From: Betaproteobacteria bacterium CG2_30_68_42
GTDB taxonomy: Bacteria; Pseudomonadota; Gammaproteobacteria; Burkholderiales; Rhodocyclaceae
Assembly (NCBI GenBank): GCA_001872285.1
Contig: MNXU01000069.1
Span: forward strand, 1-51,721
Length of the DNA: 51,721 nt
Direction: 5' to 3'
Position numbers and translations under genes: made by a program. Below, piece after piece: positions 7,613-18,404 of this stretch (position 1 is its first letter; each line of letters opens with the position of its first letter). A model generated the notes under the pieces. It was not told the DNA's origin. It saw only the letters and a program-made list of their open reading frames with translations, and did not search any database.

Positions 7613-9097
7613 TCAATCGAGCGCCTCCCCCATCCGCCCGCACAAGGTCTTGAGCACCTTGATGCGCGCATGGTACTTGTTATCGGCCTCCACGAGGGTC
7701 CAGGGCGCGATCTCGGTGCTGGTGCGATCCACCATGTCGCACACCGCGTGCTCGTACGCGGGCCATTTCTTGCGGTTGCGCCAGTCTTCGTCGGTGATCT
7801 TGAAGCGCTTGAAACGGGTCTTCTCGCGCTCCTGGAAGCGCTTGAGCTGCTCGTCCTGGCTGATGGCGAGCCAGAACTTGGCGAGCACGATGCCGTGGCG
7901 CACGAGCTGATCCTCGAAGTCGTTGATCTCCGCGTAGGCGCGCATCCAGTCCGACTCGCCGCAATAGCCTTCCACACGCTCCACCAGCACGCGCCCGTAC
8001 CAGGAACGGTCGAAGATCGTCACCCGGCCGCGGCGCGGCAGGTGGCGCCAGAACCGCCACAGATAGGGCTGGGCGCGCTCCTCCTCGCTGGGTGCGGCGA
8101 TCGGAACGATCTCATACTGGCGGGCATCGAGCGCACCCGTGATGCGGCGGATCGTCCCGCCTTTTCCACCGGCATCCATTCCCTCGAACACCACCACCAG
8201 CGCCCGCTTTCCGAACCTGGTCTTGCGCACTAGTTTCGCGAGCCGGCCCTGCTCGCGCTCGAGCTGGGCGTCGTACTCCCTGCGCGTGAGTTTCTGCCGC
8301 AAGCTCAACGCGTTGAGCAGGTGGCGCGTGTCGGTCGCGGGGGGCAACGGCGCGGCGTTGACACGTGCATGCCAGCCGCGCGCCTCCTGCGCGAGACGCT
8401 TGCGCATCGCATCGTGCAGGACCTTGCCCGCAGTCACATAGCGGTAGTGCTCGTCGGTCCCTTCGATGACGATCCAGGGCGCCTTGCCGGTGCTGGTGCG
8501 CCGCAGGACGTGCTCGGCCACGCTGTGGTAGCGGTCGTAGAGCTCGAAGTGCTTCCAGTCCGCGGCGGTCACGCGCCAGCGCGTCGCCTTGTCGCTCTCC
8601 AGCGCCTTGAGCCGCTTGCGCTGCGCCTGGCGCGAGAGGTGGAACCACAGCTTGATGATCAGCGTGCCTTCCTGCACCAGCATGTCTTCGAAGCGGTTGA
8701 TCTGCTCCATCTGCTGGTCGAGCGCGGGGTCGTCGCAACGCCCGCTCGCGCGCTCCACGATGGGTTCCGTGTACCAGTTCCCGAACAGGATGCCGATCTT
8801 GCCCTTGGGCGGGAGCGAGCGCCAGAAGCGCCACATCGGCGGCCGGTCGCGCTCCTCGTCGGAAGGCTCGCCGAAGGCATGGGTGTGGATGTGGCGCGGG
8901 TCCATCCAGGCGTTGAGGATGTTGACTGTCTCGCCCTTGCCGGCGCCGTCGACGCCGTTGACGAGCACGAGGACGGAGAATCGCCCCAGACTGCCGAGGT
9001 CGAACTGGGCGTCGAGCAGGTCCGCGCGCAGCCGCGGAACGATCCGGTCGTACTGCGCCTTTTCGATCCGGTGCCCCAGCTCCGCAGATTCGAACAT
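7613..9097 (-). CDS. pap: polyphosphate:AMP phosphotransferase (two-domain PPK2)
   Basis: This 494-residue protein is a tandem of two PPK2 domains, the layout of class II PPK2, which phosphorylates AMP to ADP using polyphosphate. Both halves have a Walker A-like loop: GVDGAGKG (about 48-55) and GMDAGGKGG (about 306-314). Only the C-terminal half keeps the Walker B/lid motif FDRSWYGR; the N-terminal half reads FGNWYTEP and lacks its Asp and Arg. The C-terminal domain is therefore probably the catalytic one. The ATG at 9095-9097 follows AGGGAGGGCGGAG. It is 23 bp downstream of rsmE and 5 bp upstream of argA. The gene name follows usage for this subclass. Confidence 0.92.
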   Translation of the reverse strand: MFESAELGHRIEKAQYDRIVPRLRADLLDAQFDLGSLGRFSVLVLVNGVDGAGKGETVNILNAWMDPRHIHTHAFGEPSDEERDRPPMWRFWRSLPPKGKIGILFGNWYTEPIVERASGRCDDPALDQQMEQINRFEDMLVQEGTLIIKLWFHLSRQAQRKRLKALESDKATRWRVTAADWKHFELYDRYHSVAEHVLRRTSTGKAPWIVIEGTDEHYRYVTAGKVLHDAMRKRLAQEARGWHARVNAAPLPPATDTRHLLNALSLRQKLTRREYDAQLEREQGRLAKLVRKTRFGKRALVVVFEGMDAGGKGGTIRRITGALDARQYEIVPIAAPSEEERAQPYLWRFWRHLPRRGRVTIFDRSWYGRVLVERVEGYCGESDWMRAYAEINDFEDQLVRHGIVLAKFWLAISQDEQLKRFQEREKTRFKRFKITDEDWRNRKKWPAYEHAVCDMVDRTSTEIAPWTLVEADNKYHARIKVLKTLCGRMGEALD

Positions 9098-9120
9098 CTC
9101 CGCCCTCCCTGTGTCCGCTT

Positions 9121-9852
9121 TCAGTAATCGCCCCAGCGCGCAAGCAGCGCCGCAGTGGCGGCCATGCCTGCGGTCTCGGCGCGCAGCACGCGCGGGCCGA
9201 GCCGCAGCGCCCGGAATCCGCCGGCGAGCGCGGCGGCCCGTTCCTCGTCGGCGAACCCGCCTTCCGGGCCGGCGAGCAGCACCACGGCCGCGGGCAGTTC
9301 GGGGGCGAGCGCGTGAAGGCCTTGCTGCGAACGGGGGTCGAGCAACAGCCGCATGCCGGCCAGGTTCCGGGATTGTGCCAAAAAATCCCCGAGCGCGACG
9401 ACGGGGCGCACTTCGGGGATGCGATTGCGCCCGCACTGCTCGCATGCGCCCACCGCGATCGCCTCCCAGTGGCGCCGCCGCCGCTCGGCGCGCTCGCCCG
9501 CGAGGCGCACGACGCAGCGGCTGCTCTCGACCGGGACGATGGCGGCGACGCCGAGTTCGACCGCCTTCTGCACCAGCCAGTCCATCCGCTCGCCCGCGGG
9601 TAGCGCCTGGGCGAGCACGATGGCGAGCGGCGGCTCGCGCTCGACCGCATCGTGCGCGAGGATGCGCACGCGCACGCCGGGCCCGGCCTGCTCGATGCGT
9701 CCGCCATACTCGCCGCCGCGGCCGTCGAACAGCAGGACGGAGTCCCCCGTCCCCAGCCGGAGGACCCGGGTGGCATGGTGCGCCGCAGCCTCCGGCAGCG
9801 CGTACAGGCCTCCGGTCGCGAGCGCCTGGGGGCAGAAGAAGCGCGGCGCCAT
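9121..9852 (-). CDS. rsmE: 16S rRNA (uracil(1498)-N(3))-methyltransferase
   Basis: RsmE methylates N3 of U1498 in 16S rRNA, using S-adenosylmethionine and a SPOUT knot fold. The 243-residue length is standard. Motifs include PRFFCPQAL at the N terminus, AHHATRVLRL, ERMDWLVQKAVELGVAAIVPV, the knot loop LLAGPEGGFADEE and RLGPRVLRAETAGMAA. The chosen ATG at 9850-9852 gives the family's usual N terminus. A perfect TATAAT lies only six bases upstream of this ATG, so the message may be leaderless. An upstream in-frame ATG beginning MNEDGG is the alternative. It heads the minus-strand group with the PPK2 gene, argA and the diguanylate cyclase gene. Confidence 0.95.
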   Translation of the reverse strand: MAPRFFCPQALATGGLYALPEAAAHHATRVLRLGTGDSVLLFDGRGGEYGGRIEQAGPGVRVRILAHDAVEREPPLAIVLAQALPAGERMDWLVQKAVELGVAAIVPVESSRCVVRLAGERAERRRRHWEAIAVGACEQCGRNRIPEVRPVVALGDFLAQSRNLAGMRLLLDPRSQQGLHALAPELPAAVVLLAGPEGGFADEERAAALAGGFRALRLGPRVLRAETAGMAATAALLARWGDY

Positions 9853-9858
9853 GCTGCT

Positions 9859-9864
9859 ATTATA
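9859..9864 (-). promoter_or_regulatory. candidate -10 element of rsmE (possibly leaderless)
   Basis: Read on the minus strand, this hexamer is a perfect TATAAT. Six bases separate it from the rsmE ATG at 9852, placing the expected transcription start on or next to that codon. No convincing -35 element lies 17-18 bp upstream. The hexamer would also encode Tyr-Asn if translation started at the upstream in-frame ATG. Confidence 0.4.
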
Positions 9865-9898
9865 GCCGCCGTCCTCATTCATCCGGGATACCCCGCCC

Positions 9899-10450
9899 AT
9901 GGTGAGCCTCACGGCCCCCGTCTGCGATTTCGGCTGGAAAGCGCCCGGCTTCCGCCTGCGCGGCACCGACGGCCGCGAATACGGCCTCGAGGACGTGCGC
10001 GGACCGAACGGCACCCTGGTGATGTTCATCTGCAATCACTGCCCGTACGTCAAGGCGGTGATCGAGCGCATCGTTCGGGATTGCAAGGATCTCCAGGCCC
10101 GCGGGGTCGGCGCCGTCGCCATCCTCTCCAACGATCCCGCCGAGTACGCGGAGGATTCGTTCGAGCACATGGTGGAGTTCGCGCGTGACCATGCATTCAC
10201 GTTTCCGTACCTGTACGACGAGACCCAGGAGGTCGCCCGCGCCTACGGGGCGGTGTGCACGCCGGACTTCTTCGGTTTCAACGCGGCCCTCGAACTCCAG
10301 TACCGCGGCCGGCTCGATGCCTCGCGCCGCGAGCCGGTGCCCGCGGCGCGGCGCGAGCTGTTCGAGGCCATGTGCGCGATCGCGCGCACGGGGCGCGGCC
10401 CGCGCGAGCAGATCGCGAGCATCGGCTGTTCGATCAAGTGGCGCGCGTAG
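9899..10450 (+). CDS. thioredoxin-like / AhpC-TSA-family redoxin
   Basis: This 183-residue cytoplasmic protein has a thioredoxin fold. It begins with APGFRLRGTDGREYGLEDV, typical of the redoxin/AhpC-TSA family, and has the motif CNHCPYVK with cysteines at about 45 and 48. The CxxC spacing in a CNHC context matches the thioredoxin-like group seen beside peroxiredoxins, but the substrate is unknown. There is no signal peptide, so it should act in the cytoplasm. It is divergent from rsmE and its 3' end overlaps the convergent cbbR 3' end by 17 bp. The two genes are probably functionally unrelated. Confidence 0.88.
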   Translation: MVSLTAPVCDFGWKAPGFRLRGTDGREYGLEDVRGPNGTLVMFICNHCPYVKAVIERIVRDCKDLQARGVGAVAILSNDPAEYAEDSFEHMVEFARDHAFTFPYLYDETQEVARAYGAVCTPDFFGFNAALELQYRGRLDASRREPVPAARRELFEAMCAIARTGRGPREQIASIGCSIKWRA

Positions 10451-11447
10451 GGGGGCGATGCGCTCCGCGCGTTCGCGCCGGCTTCGGGGGTGCGGGGCGC
10501 CGTCGCATGCCCTCCGGAGGCTGAAGCGCGCCGCCGCCGGCGATCTCGGCGATCAAACCGGCACCGCGTTCGACCAGGAAGGCGGCAAAGGCTTCGGCGA
10601 CCGGCAGCAGGCGTTTCTCGGCGCGACGGACGACGAACCAGCGCCGCATCAGCGGCGTGCCGGCGACCCTGAGCCGGACGAGCCGGCCGACGGCGAGTTC
10701 GAGTCCAACCGCGTGGGCCGACAGGATGGAGATGCCGAGGCCCGCCATCACCGCCTGCTTGATGGTTTCGTTGCTGCTCACCTCGATCGTCGCGGCGGGC
10801 ACGACCCCCTGGTCGGCGAGGAAGCGCTCCATCGCCATGCGGGTGCCGGAACCGAGTTCGCGGGTGAGGAAGGTGTCCTCCCGCAGCGCCTTCGGATCGA
10901 TGCGCGCGCGCCGCGCGAGCGGGTGGGCCGGGGAGGCGATGACGATCAGCGGGTGATCGGCGAAGGCCTGCGCGACGGTCTGGAACTGCGCGGGCGGGCG
11001 CCCCATGATCGCCATGTCGATCCGGTTGTCGGCGAGCTGCTGGATGACGAGCTCCCGGTTCAGCACGGCGAGCTTGACCTCCACCTCCGGGTGTTCGCGG
11101 CGGAACACCGCCAGCAGGTGCGGAGCGAAGTACTTGGCGGTGCTCACCACGCCGATCTCGATCCGCCCGCGCCGCGTGCCCTTGAGCTCGTCCATCGCGC
11201 TGCGCGCCTCGTCGAGCTGACGCTGGATGAGGCGCGCGTGGCGCGCGAGTTCGGCTCCGGCCGCAGTGAGGAAGATGCGGCGGCCGACCTGCTCGGTCAG
11301 CGGGAGCCCGACGCTGTCCTCGATCTGGCGCACCTGCATGGAGACCGCGGGCTGGGTCAGGTGCAGCTCCTCGGCCGCGCGCGAGAAGCTCAGGTGACGC
11401 GCGACCGCCTCGAAGACCCGCAGCCCGCGGAAAGTGACGTGCTTCAT
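10434..11447 (-). CDS. cbbR: LysR-type regulator of carbon fixation CbbR
   Basis: CbbR is the LysR-family activator of Calvin-cycle genes and responds to metabolites such as NADPH or phosphorylated intermediates in characterised species. The 337-residue protein has an N-terminal winged helix ([21 protein letters not shown], then [20 protein letters not shown]) and a substrate-binding-like effector domain ([15 protein letters not shown] is typical of CbbR). It is divergent from cbbM across 137 bp, the classic arrangement. The start is ATG 11445-11447. The C terminus has a basic, proline-rich tail of about 25 residues that overlaps the redoxin gene. Confidence 0.94.
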   Translation of the reverse strand: MKHVTFRGLRVFEAVARHLSFSRAAEELHLTQPAVSMQVRQIEDSVGLPLTEQVGRRIFLTAAGAELARHARLIQRQLDEARSAMDELKGTRRGRIEIGVVSTAKYFAPHLLAVFRREHPEVEVKLAVLNRELVIQQLADNRIDMAIMGRPPAQFQTVAQAFADHPLIVIASPAHPLARRARIDPKALREDTFLTRELGSGTRMAMERFLADQGVVPAATIEVSSNETIKQAVMAGLGISILSAHAVGLELAVGRLVRLRVAGTPLMRRWFVVRRAEKRLLPVAEAFAAFLVERGAGLIAEIAGGGALQPPEGMRRRPAPPKPARTRGAHRPPTRAT

Positions 11448-11483
11448 GGCATGCTCAGGGTCATCCCGATCGCTTCCCAAAGG

Positions 11484-11529
11484 ATAAGCTCAAGCTGATT
11501 ATAACCATCAAAAACTTTGACTTCAGTTT
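11484..11529 (+). promoter_or_regulatory. candidate CbbR operator between cbbR and cbbM
   Basis: Within this AT-rich island are two dyads: ATAA-N11-TTAT (11484-11502) and AAACT-N8-AGTTT (11512-11529), with centres about 27 bp apart. A smaller GAT-N7-ATC dyad (11497-11509) lies between them. LysR-type proteins usually bind a recognition site with a T-N11-A core plus a nearby activation site, and this layout fits. A TTGACT (11517-11522) could be a -35 for cbbM, but no good -10 follows at normal spacing. Confidence 0.55.
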
Positions 11530-11584
11530 ATGTGCTGGCGGCGCTAAGCTCGCGGCCAGTTCAATCGACCTGGAGGAAACGAGC

Positions 11585-12961
11585 ATGGATCAATCGGGCC
11601 GGTATTCCGATCTGGCGCTCCACGAAAAGGAATTGATCGAGGGTGGCCGCCACGTGCTGTGCGCCTACATCCTGAAGCCGAAGGCGGGCCATGGCTATCT
11701 CGCCACCGCGGCGCATTTTGCGGCCGAGTCCTCCACCGGTACCAACGTCGAGGTGTGCACCACCGACGATTTCACCCGCGGCGTGGATGCGCTGGTCTAT
11801 GAGATCGACGAGGCGCGCGAGATCACGAAGATCGCCTACCCGATCGAGCTGTTCGACCGCAACATCACCGACGGGCGTGCGATGCTGGCCTCCTTCTTGA
11901 CGATGACGATCGGCAACAACCAGGGGATGGGCGACGTCGAGTACGCCAAGATGCACGACTTCTACATCCCGCCGGCCTATCTTCAGCTCTTCGACGGGCC
12001 GGCGATGAACATCGTCGATCTGTGGCGGGTGCTTGGCCGTCCGATGCTCGACGGCGGGATGGTGGTGGGTACCATCATCAAGCCCAAGCTGGGACTGCGC
12101 CCGCAGCCCTTCGCGGATGCCTGCTACCAGTTCTGGCTGGGCGGCGATTTCATCAAGAACGACGAGCCGCAGGGCAACCAGGTGTTCTCGCCCCTGAAGG
12201 AGACGATCCGCCTGGTGGCCGACGCGATGCGTCGCGCCCAGGACGAGACCGGGGAGGCGAAGCTGTTCTCCGCCAACATCACCGCGGACGATCCGTTCGA
12301 GATGATCGCGCGCGGCGAGTACATCCTGGAGACTTTCGCGGAAAACGCCAATCACGTCGCGTTCCTGGTCGATGGCTACGTGGCCGGGCCGACCGCGATC
12401 ACCACGTGCAGGAGGCGCTTCCCGAACCAGTTCCTGCATTACCACCGCGCCGGCCATGGCGCCGTCACCTCGCCTTCGGCCAAGCGCGGCTACACCGCGT
12501 TCGTGCATTGCAAGATGAGCCGCCTACAGGGTGCCTCCGGCATCCACACCGGCACCATGGGCTACGGCAAGATGGAGGGCGCGGCGGACGACCGGCGGAT
12601 CGCCTACATGCTCGAGCGCGACAGCGCGGACGGCCCGTTCTTCCACCAGCAATGGCTGGGCATGAAGGCGACCACCCCGATCATCTCGGGCGGCATGAAT
12701 GCGCTGCGCCTGCCTGGATTCTTCGCCAACCTCGGTCACTCCAATGTCATCCAGACCTCCGGCGGCGGAGCCTTCGGCCACATCGACGGTCCGATTGCCG
12801 GAGCCGCCTCGCTGCGCCAGGCGCACGAGGCGTGGAAGGCCGGCGTCGGCCTGGTCGAGTACGCGAGGGAGCACCGCGAACTCGCGCGCGCGTTCGAGTC
12901 GTTCCCCGGAGATGCCGACGGGCTGTTCCCGGGCTGGAAGAAGGCGCTGGGCGTGGCCTGA
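11585..12961 (+). CDS. cbbM: form II ribulose-1,5-bisphosphate carboxylase/oxygenase
   Basis: This enzyme fixes CO2 onto ribulose 1,5-bisphosphate, giving two 3-phosphoglycerates. The 458-residue length and sequence are those of form II (large-subunit-only) RuBisCO. The key residues fall at the Rhodospirillum rubrum numbers: catalytic Lys166 (TIIKPKLGL), carbamylated Lys191 with Asp193 and Glu194 ([12 protein letters not shown]), and loop-6 Lys329 ([10 protein letters not shown]). The ATG at 11585 is preceded by CTGGAGGAAAC. It is divergent from cbbR. A strong intrinsic terminator follows, separating it from the phosphoribulokinase gene. Form II enzymes have low CO2/O2 specificity, suggesting fixation at low oxygen or high CO2. 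No cbbQ or cbbO activase gene is adjacent. Confidence 0.98.
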   Translation: MDQSGRYSDLALHEKELIEGGRHVLCAYILKPKAGHGYLATAAHFAAESSTGTNVEVCTTDDFTRGVDALVYEIDEAREITKIAYPIELFDRNITDGRAMLASFLTMTIGNNQGMGDVEYAKMHDFYIPPAYLQLFDGPAMNIVDLWRVLGRPMLDGGMVVGTIIKPKLGLRPQPFADACYQFWLGGDFIKNDEPQGNQVFSPLKETIRLVADAMRRAQDETGEAKLFSANITADDPFEMIARGEYILETFAENANHVAFLVDGYVAGPTAITTCRRRFPNQFLHYHRAGHGAVTSPSAKRGYTAFVHCKMSRLQGASGIHTGTMGYGKMEGAADDRRIAYMLERDSADGPFFHQQWLGMKATTPIISGGMNALRLPGFFANLGHSNVIQTSGGGAFGHIDGPIAGAASLRQAHEAWKAGVGLVEYAREHRELARAFESFPGDADGLFPGWKKALGVA

Positions 12962-13008
12962 AGCGATGCGGATTTTTCGACTCCCTCTGGCAGATGTGCC
13001 GCCAGTTC

Positions 13009-13042
13009 GCCTCTCCGCAGCCCGCCGCGGAGAGGCTTTTTT
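13009..13042 (+). terminator. intrinsic terminator after cbbM
   Basis: Arms GCCTCTCCGC (13009-13018) and GCGGAGAGGC (13027-13036) form a perfect 10-bp stem with an 8-nt loop, followed at once by six T residues (13037-13042). It lies 47 bp past the cbbM stop and 51 bp before the phosphoribulokinase start, so it should end or attenuate cbbM transcription. Confidence 0.9.
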
Positions 13043-13093
13043 CCTGCCGCGCGTGGAGTCGGTAGCGGTTCAACAACCGAGGAGCCATCTGTC

Positions 13094-13969
13094 ATGTCGA
13101 TGAAACATCCGGTCATTGCCGTCACCGGTTCGAGCGGGGCCGGTACGAGCACCGTCACGAACTCTTTCCAGCACATCTTCCGGCGCGAGCACATCAATTC
13201 GGCGGTGATCGAGGGCGACAGCTTCCACCGCTACGATCGCGAGCAGATGAAGCATGCGATCGCGGAGGATGAAGCCGCCGGCCGCCGTCCGGTGACCCAT
13301 TTCGGGCCGGAGGGCAATCTGCTCGAAGAGCTGGAGACGCTGTTCCGCGTCTATGGCGAGACCGGCGGAGGCAAGCGGCGCTACTATCTGCACAACGACG
13401 AGGAAGCCGAACCGTGGGGGCAGAAGCCGGGCACCTTCACGCCATGGGAAGAACTTGCCCCGGAAACCGACCTGCTTTATTACGAAGGGCTGCACGGGGC
13501 GGTGCGCACCGATGCCATCGACGTCGGCCGGCATGCCGACCTGCTGGTGGGCGTGGTGCCGACCGTGAATCTCGAGTGGATCCAGAAGATCCACCGCGAC
13601 ACCAAGGCGCGCGGCTACTCGCTCGAAGCGGTGACGCACACCATCCTGCGGCGCATGCACGACTATGTCCATTACATCACGCCGCAGTTCTCGCGCACCC
13701 ATGTCAACTTCCAGCGGGTGCCGGTGGTCGATACGTCCAACCCGTTCATCGCGCGCGACATCCCGACGCTCGACGAGTCCTTCGTCGTCATCCGCTTCCG
13801 CAACCCCAAGGGCGTTGATTTCCCCTACCTGCTCGCGATGATCCACGACTCCTTCATGTCGCGGCCGAACTGCCTGGTGGTGCCGGGGGGGAAGATGGAG
13901 CTGGCGATCCAGCTCGTGCTCACGCCCCTGGTGCTCCAGCTCATGGACCGGCGAAAGCTCGACCTGTAG
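13094..13969 (+). CDS. cbbP: phosphoribulokinase (proteobacterial type)
   Basis: Phosphoribulokinase makes ribulose 1,5-bisphosphate from ribulose 5-phosphate and ATP, the substrate of the RuBisCO encoded just upstream. The 291-residue length is that of the bacterial octameric class. The P-loop is GSSGAGTS (about 12-19). DSFHRYDR and YYEGLHGAV carry catalytic residues, and VPTVNLEWIQKIHRD is typical. The ATG at 13094 is preceded by GAGGAG. It is separated from cbbM by an intrinsic terminator, so full expression may need readthrough or an additional start. The gene is also called prkB. Confidence 0.97.
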   Translation: MSMKHPVIAVTGSSGAGTSTVTNSFQHIFRREHINSAVIEGDSFHRYDREQMKHAIAEDEAAGRRPVTHFGPEGNLLEELETLFRVYGETGGGKRRYYLHNDEEAEPWGQKPGTFTPWEELAPETDLLYYEGLHGAVRTDAIDVGRHADLLVGVVPTVNLEWIQKIHRDTKARGYSLEAVTHTILRRMHDYVHYITPQFSRTHVNFQRVPVVDTSNPFIARDIPTLDESFVVIRFRNPKGVDFPYLLAMIHDSFMSRPNCLVVPGGKMELAIQLVLTPLVLQLMDRRKLDL

Positions 13970-14036
13970 GGGCCGTCACGCTGGGGGGGCCGCCTGCCCG
14001 GCAGCGAGCACGCTATCCAACGCGTCCGGTTTGAAA

Positions 14037-14042
14037 GATAAT
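14037..14042 (+). promoter_or_regulatory. candidate -10 element upstream of tkt
   Basis: GATAAT at 14037-14042, 41 bp before the tkt ATG, resembles a sigma-70 -10 box. The region 17 bp upstream (TATCCA) is a poor -35, so activation by a regulator or transcription from upstream is possible. Confidence 0.3.
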
Positions 14043-14083
14043 CCTTCTCCTTTCGCCGGGCTCACGACTGACAGAGGTCTGCG

Positions 14084-17117
<3,034 letters not shown>

Positions 17118-17139
17118 GGCCGGATTGAGGAGAGCCCGG

Positions 17140-18324
17140 ATGGCCACGTTTCTGCGCATGACCGATCTCGATCTGAAGGGCGGGCGCGTGTTCATCCGCG
17201 CCGACCTGAACGTGCCGGTCAAGGACGGCAAGGTGACGAGCGACGCGCGCATCACCGCGTCGCTGCCCACGATCGAGTATTGCCTGAAGGCAGGTGCGAG
17301 GGTGATGGTCACGTCCCATCTCGGGCGTCCGACCGAGGGGCAGTTCTCGGCGGAAAATTCGCTCGCGCCGGTCGCCGAGGTGATGAGCGCGAAGCTGCAC
17401 CGTCCGGTGCGCCTGGTGCGCGACTGGGTCGGCGGCGGCTTCGAGGTGGCAGAGGGCGAAGTGGTGCTGCTCGAGAACTGCCGTTTCAACGAAGGCGAGA
17501 AGAAGAATGCCGAGGCGACGGCGCGCAAGTACGCGGCGCTGTGCGATGTCTTCGTCATGGACGCGTTCGGTACCGCCCACCGTGCGGAAGCGTCCACGCA
17601 CGGGATCGCCCGCTATGCTCCGGTGGCCTGCGCAGGAATCCTGCTCGGCGAGGAACTGGAGGCGCTCGCGCGAGCGCTGGAGCGGCCGGCGCGCCCGATG
17701 GTGGCGATCGTCGGCGGCTCCAAGGTCTCCACCAAGCTCACCGTGCTCGAGAGCCTGGCGGAAAAGGTCGATCAGCTCGTCGTGGGCGGCGGCATCGCCA
17801 ACACCTTCCTCGCGGCCGCCGGCCGCAACGTCGGCAAGTCGCTGTGCGAGCACGACCTCGTGCCGACCGCGGCCGCCCTGATGAAGAAGATGGAGAGCCG
17901 CGGCGCCTCGATCCCGATCGCGGTCGACGTCGTGGTAGGCAGGAAGTTCGATGCGGCCGAGCCGGCCGTGCTCAAGGACGCCGGTGCCGTCGGCGACGAG
18001 GAGATGATCTTCGACATCGGTCCGAAAAGCGCGAGGGAGATCGCCGGCATCATCCTGAAGGCCGGGACCGTGGTGTGGAACGGGCCGGTCGGCGTGTTCG
18101 AATTCGATCAGTTCGGCGCCGGCACGAAAACGGTCGCCGAGGCCATCGCCGCGACGCACGCCTTCACGCTCGCGGGCGGCGGCGACACCATCGCGGCGAT
18201 CCAGAAATACGGCATCTACGACAAGGTGTCGTACATCTCCACCGCAGGCGGCGCCTTCCTCGAGTTCCTCGAAGGCAAGACGCTTCCCGCAGTCGAAATC
18301 CTCGAGCAGCGCGCCAAGGGATAG
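17140..18324 (+). CDS. pgk: phosphoglycerate kinase
   Basis: PGK transfers phosphate between ATP and 3-phosphoglycerate, the first step after RuBisCO in the Calvin cycle. The 394-residue protein has [20 protein letters not shown], the hinge-region motif GGSKVSTKL and the C-terminal [13 protein letters not shown]. The ATG at 17140 follows GAGGAGAG (17127-17134) and gives the family's usual N terminus. It is 22 bp downstream of gap. An 80-bp spacer holding a heptamer-repeat hairpin separates it from pyk. Confidence 0.98.
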   Translation: MATFLRMTDLDLKGGRVFIRADLNVPVKDGKVTSDARITASLPTIEYCLKAGARVMVTSHLGRPTEGQFSAENSLAPVAEVMSAKLHRPVRLVRDWVGGGFEVAEGEVVLLENCRFNEGEKKNAEATARKYAALCDVFVMDAFGTAHRAEASTHGIARYAPVACAGILLGEELEALARALERPARPMVAIVGGSKVSTKLTVLESLAEKVDQLVVGGGIANTFLAAAGRNVGKSLCEHDLVPTAAALMKKMESRGASIPIAVDVVVGRKFDAAEPAVLKDAGAVGDEEMIFDIGPKSAREIAGIILKAGTVVWNGPVGVFEFDQFGAGTKTVAEAIAATHAFTLAGGGDTIAAIQKYGIYDKVSYISTAGGAFLEFLEGKTLPAVEILEQRAKG

Positions 18325-18326
18325 AA

Positions 18327-18398
18327 GTTTCGAGTTTCGAGTCGCGGGTTTCGGGTCGGGGAGCCCGGCGCGCGACCCAAAACCCCCAACCCGAATCC
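18327..18398 (+). repeat. heptamer repeat array with inverted half, upstream of pyk
   Basis: From 18327 to 18361 there are five consecutive 7-bp units following the consensus GTTTCGR with variants such as GTCGCGG and GTCGGGG. From about 18370 to 18397 the same kind of unit appears on the opposite strand. The segments 18350-18361 and 18383-18395 can pair over about 12 bp with one mismatch. The element fills the pgk-pyk spacer and ends seven bases before the pyk start. A related array lies at 50344-50392. Confidence 0.7.
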
Positions 18399-18404
18399 GG
18401 ATCG

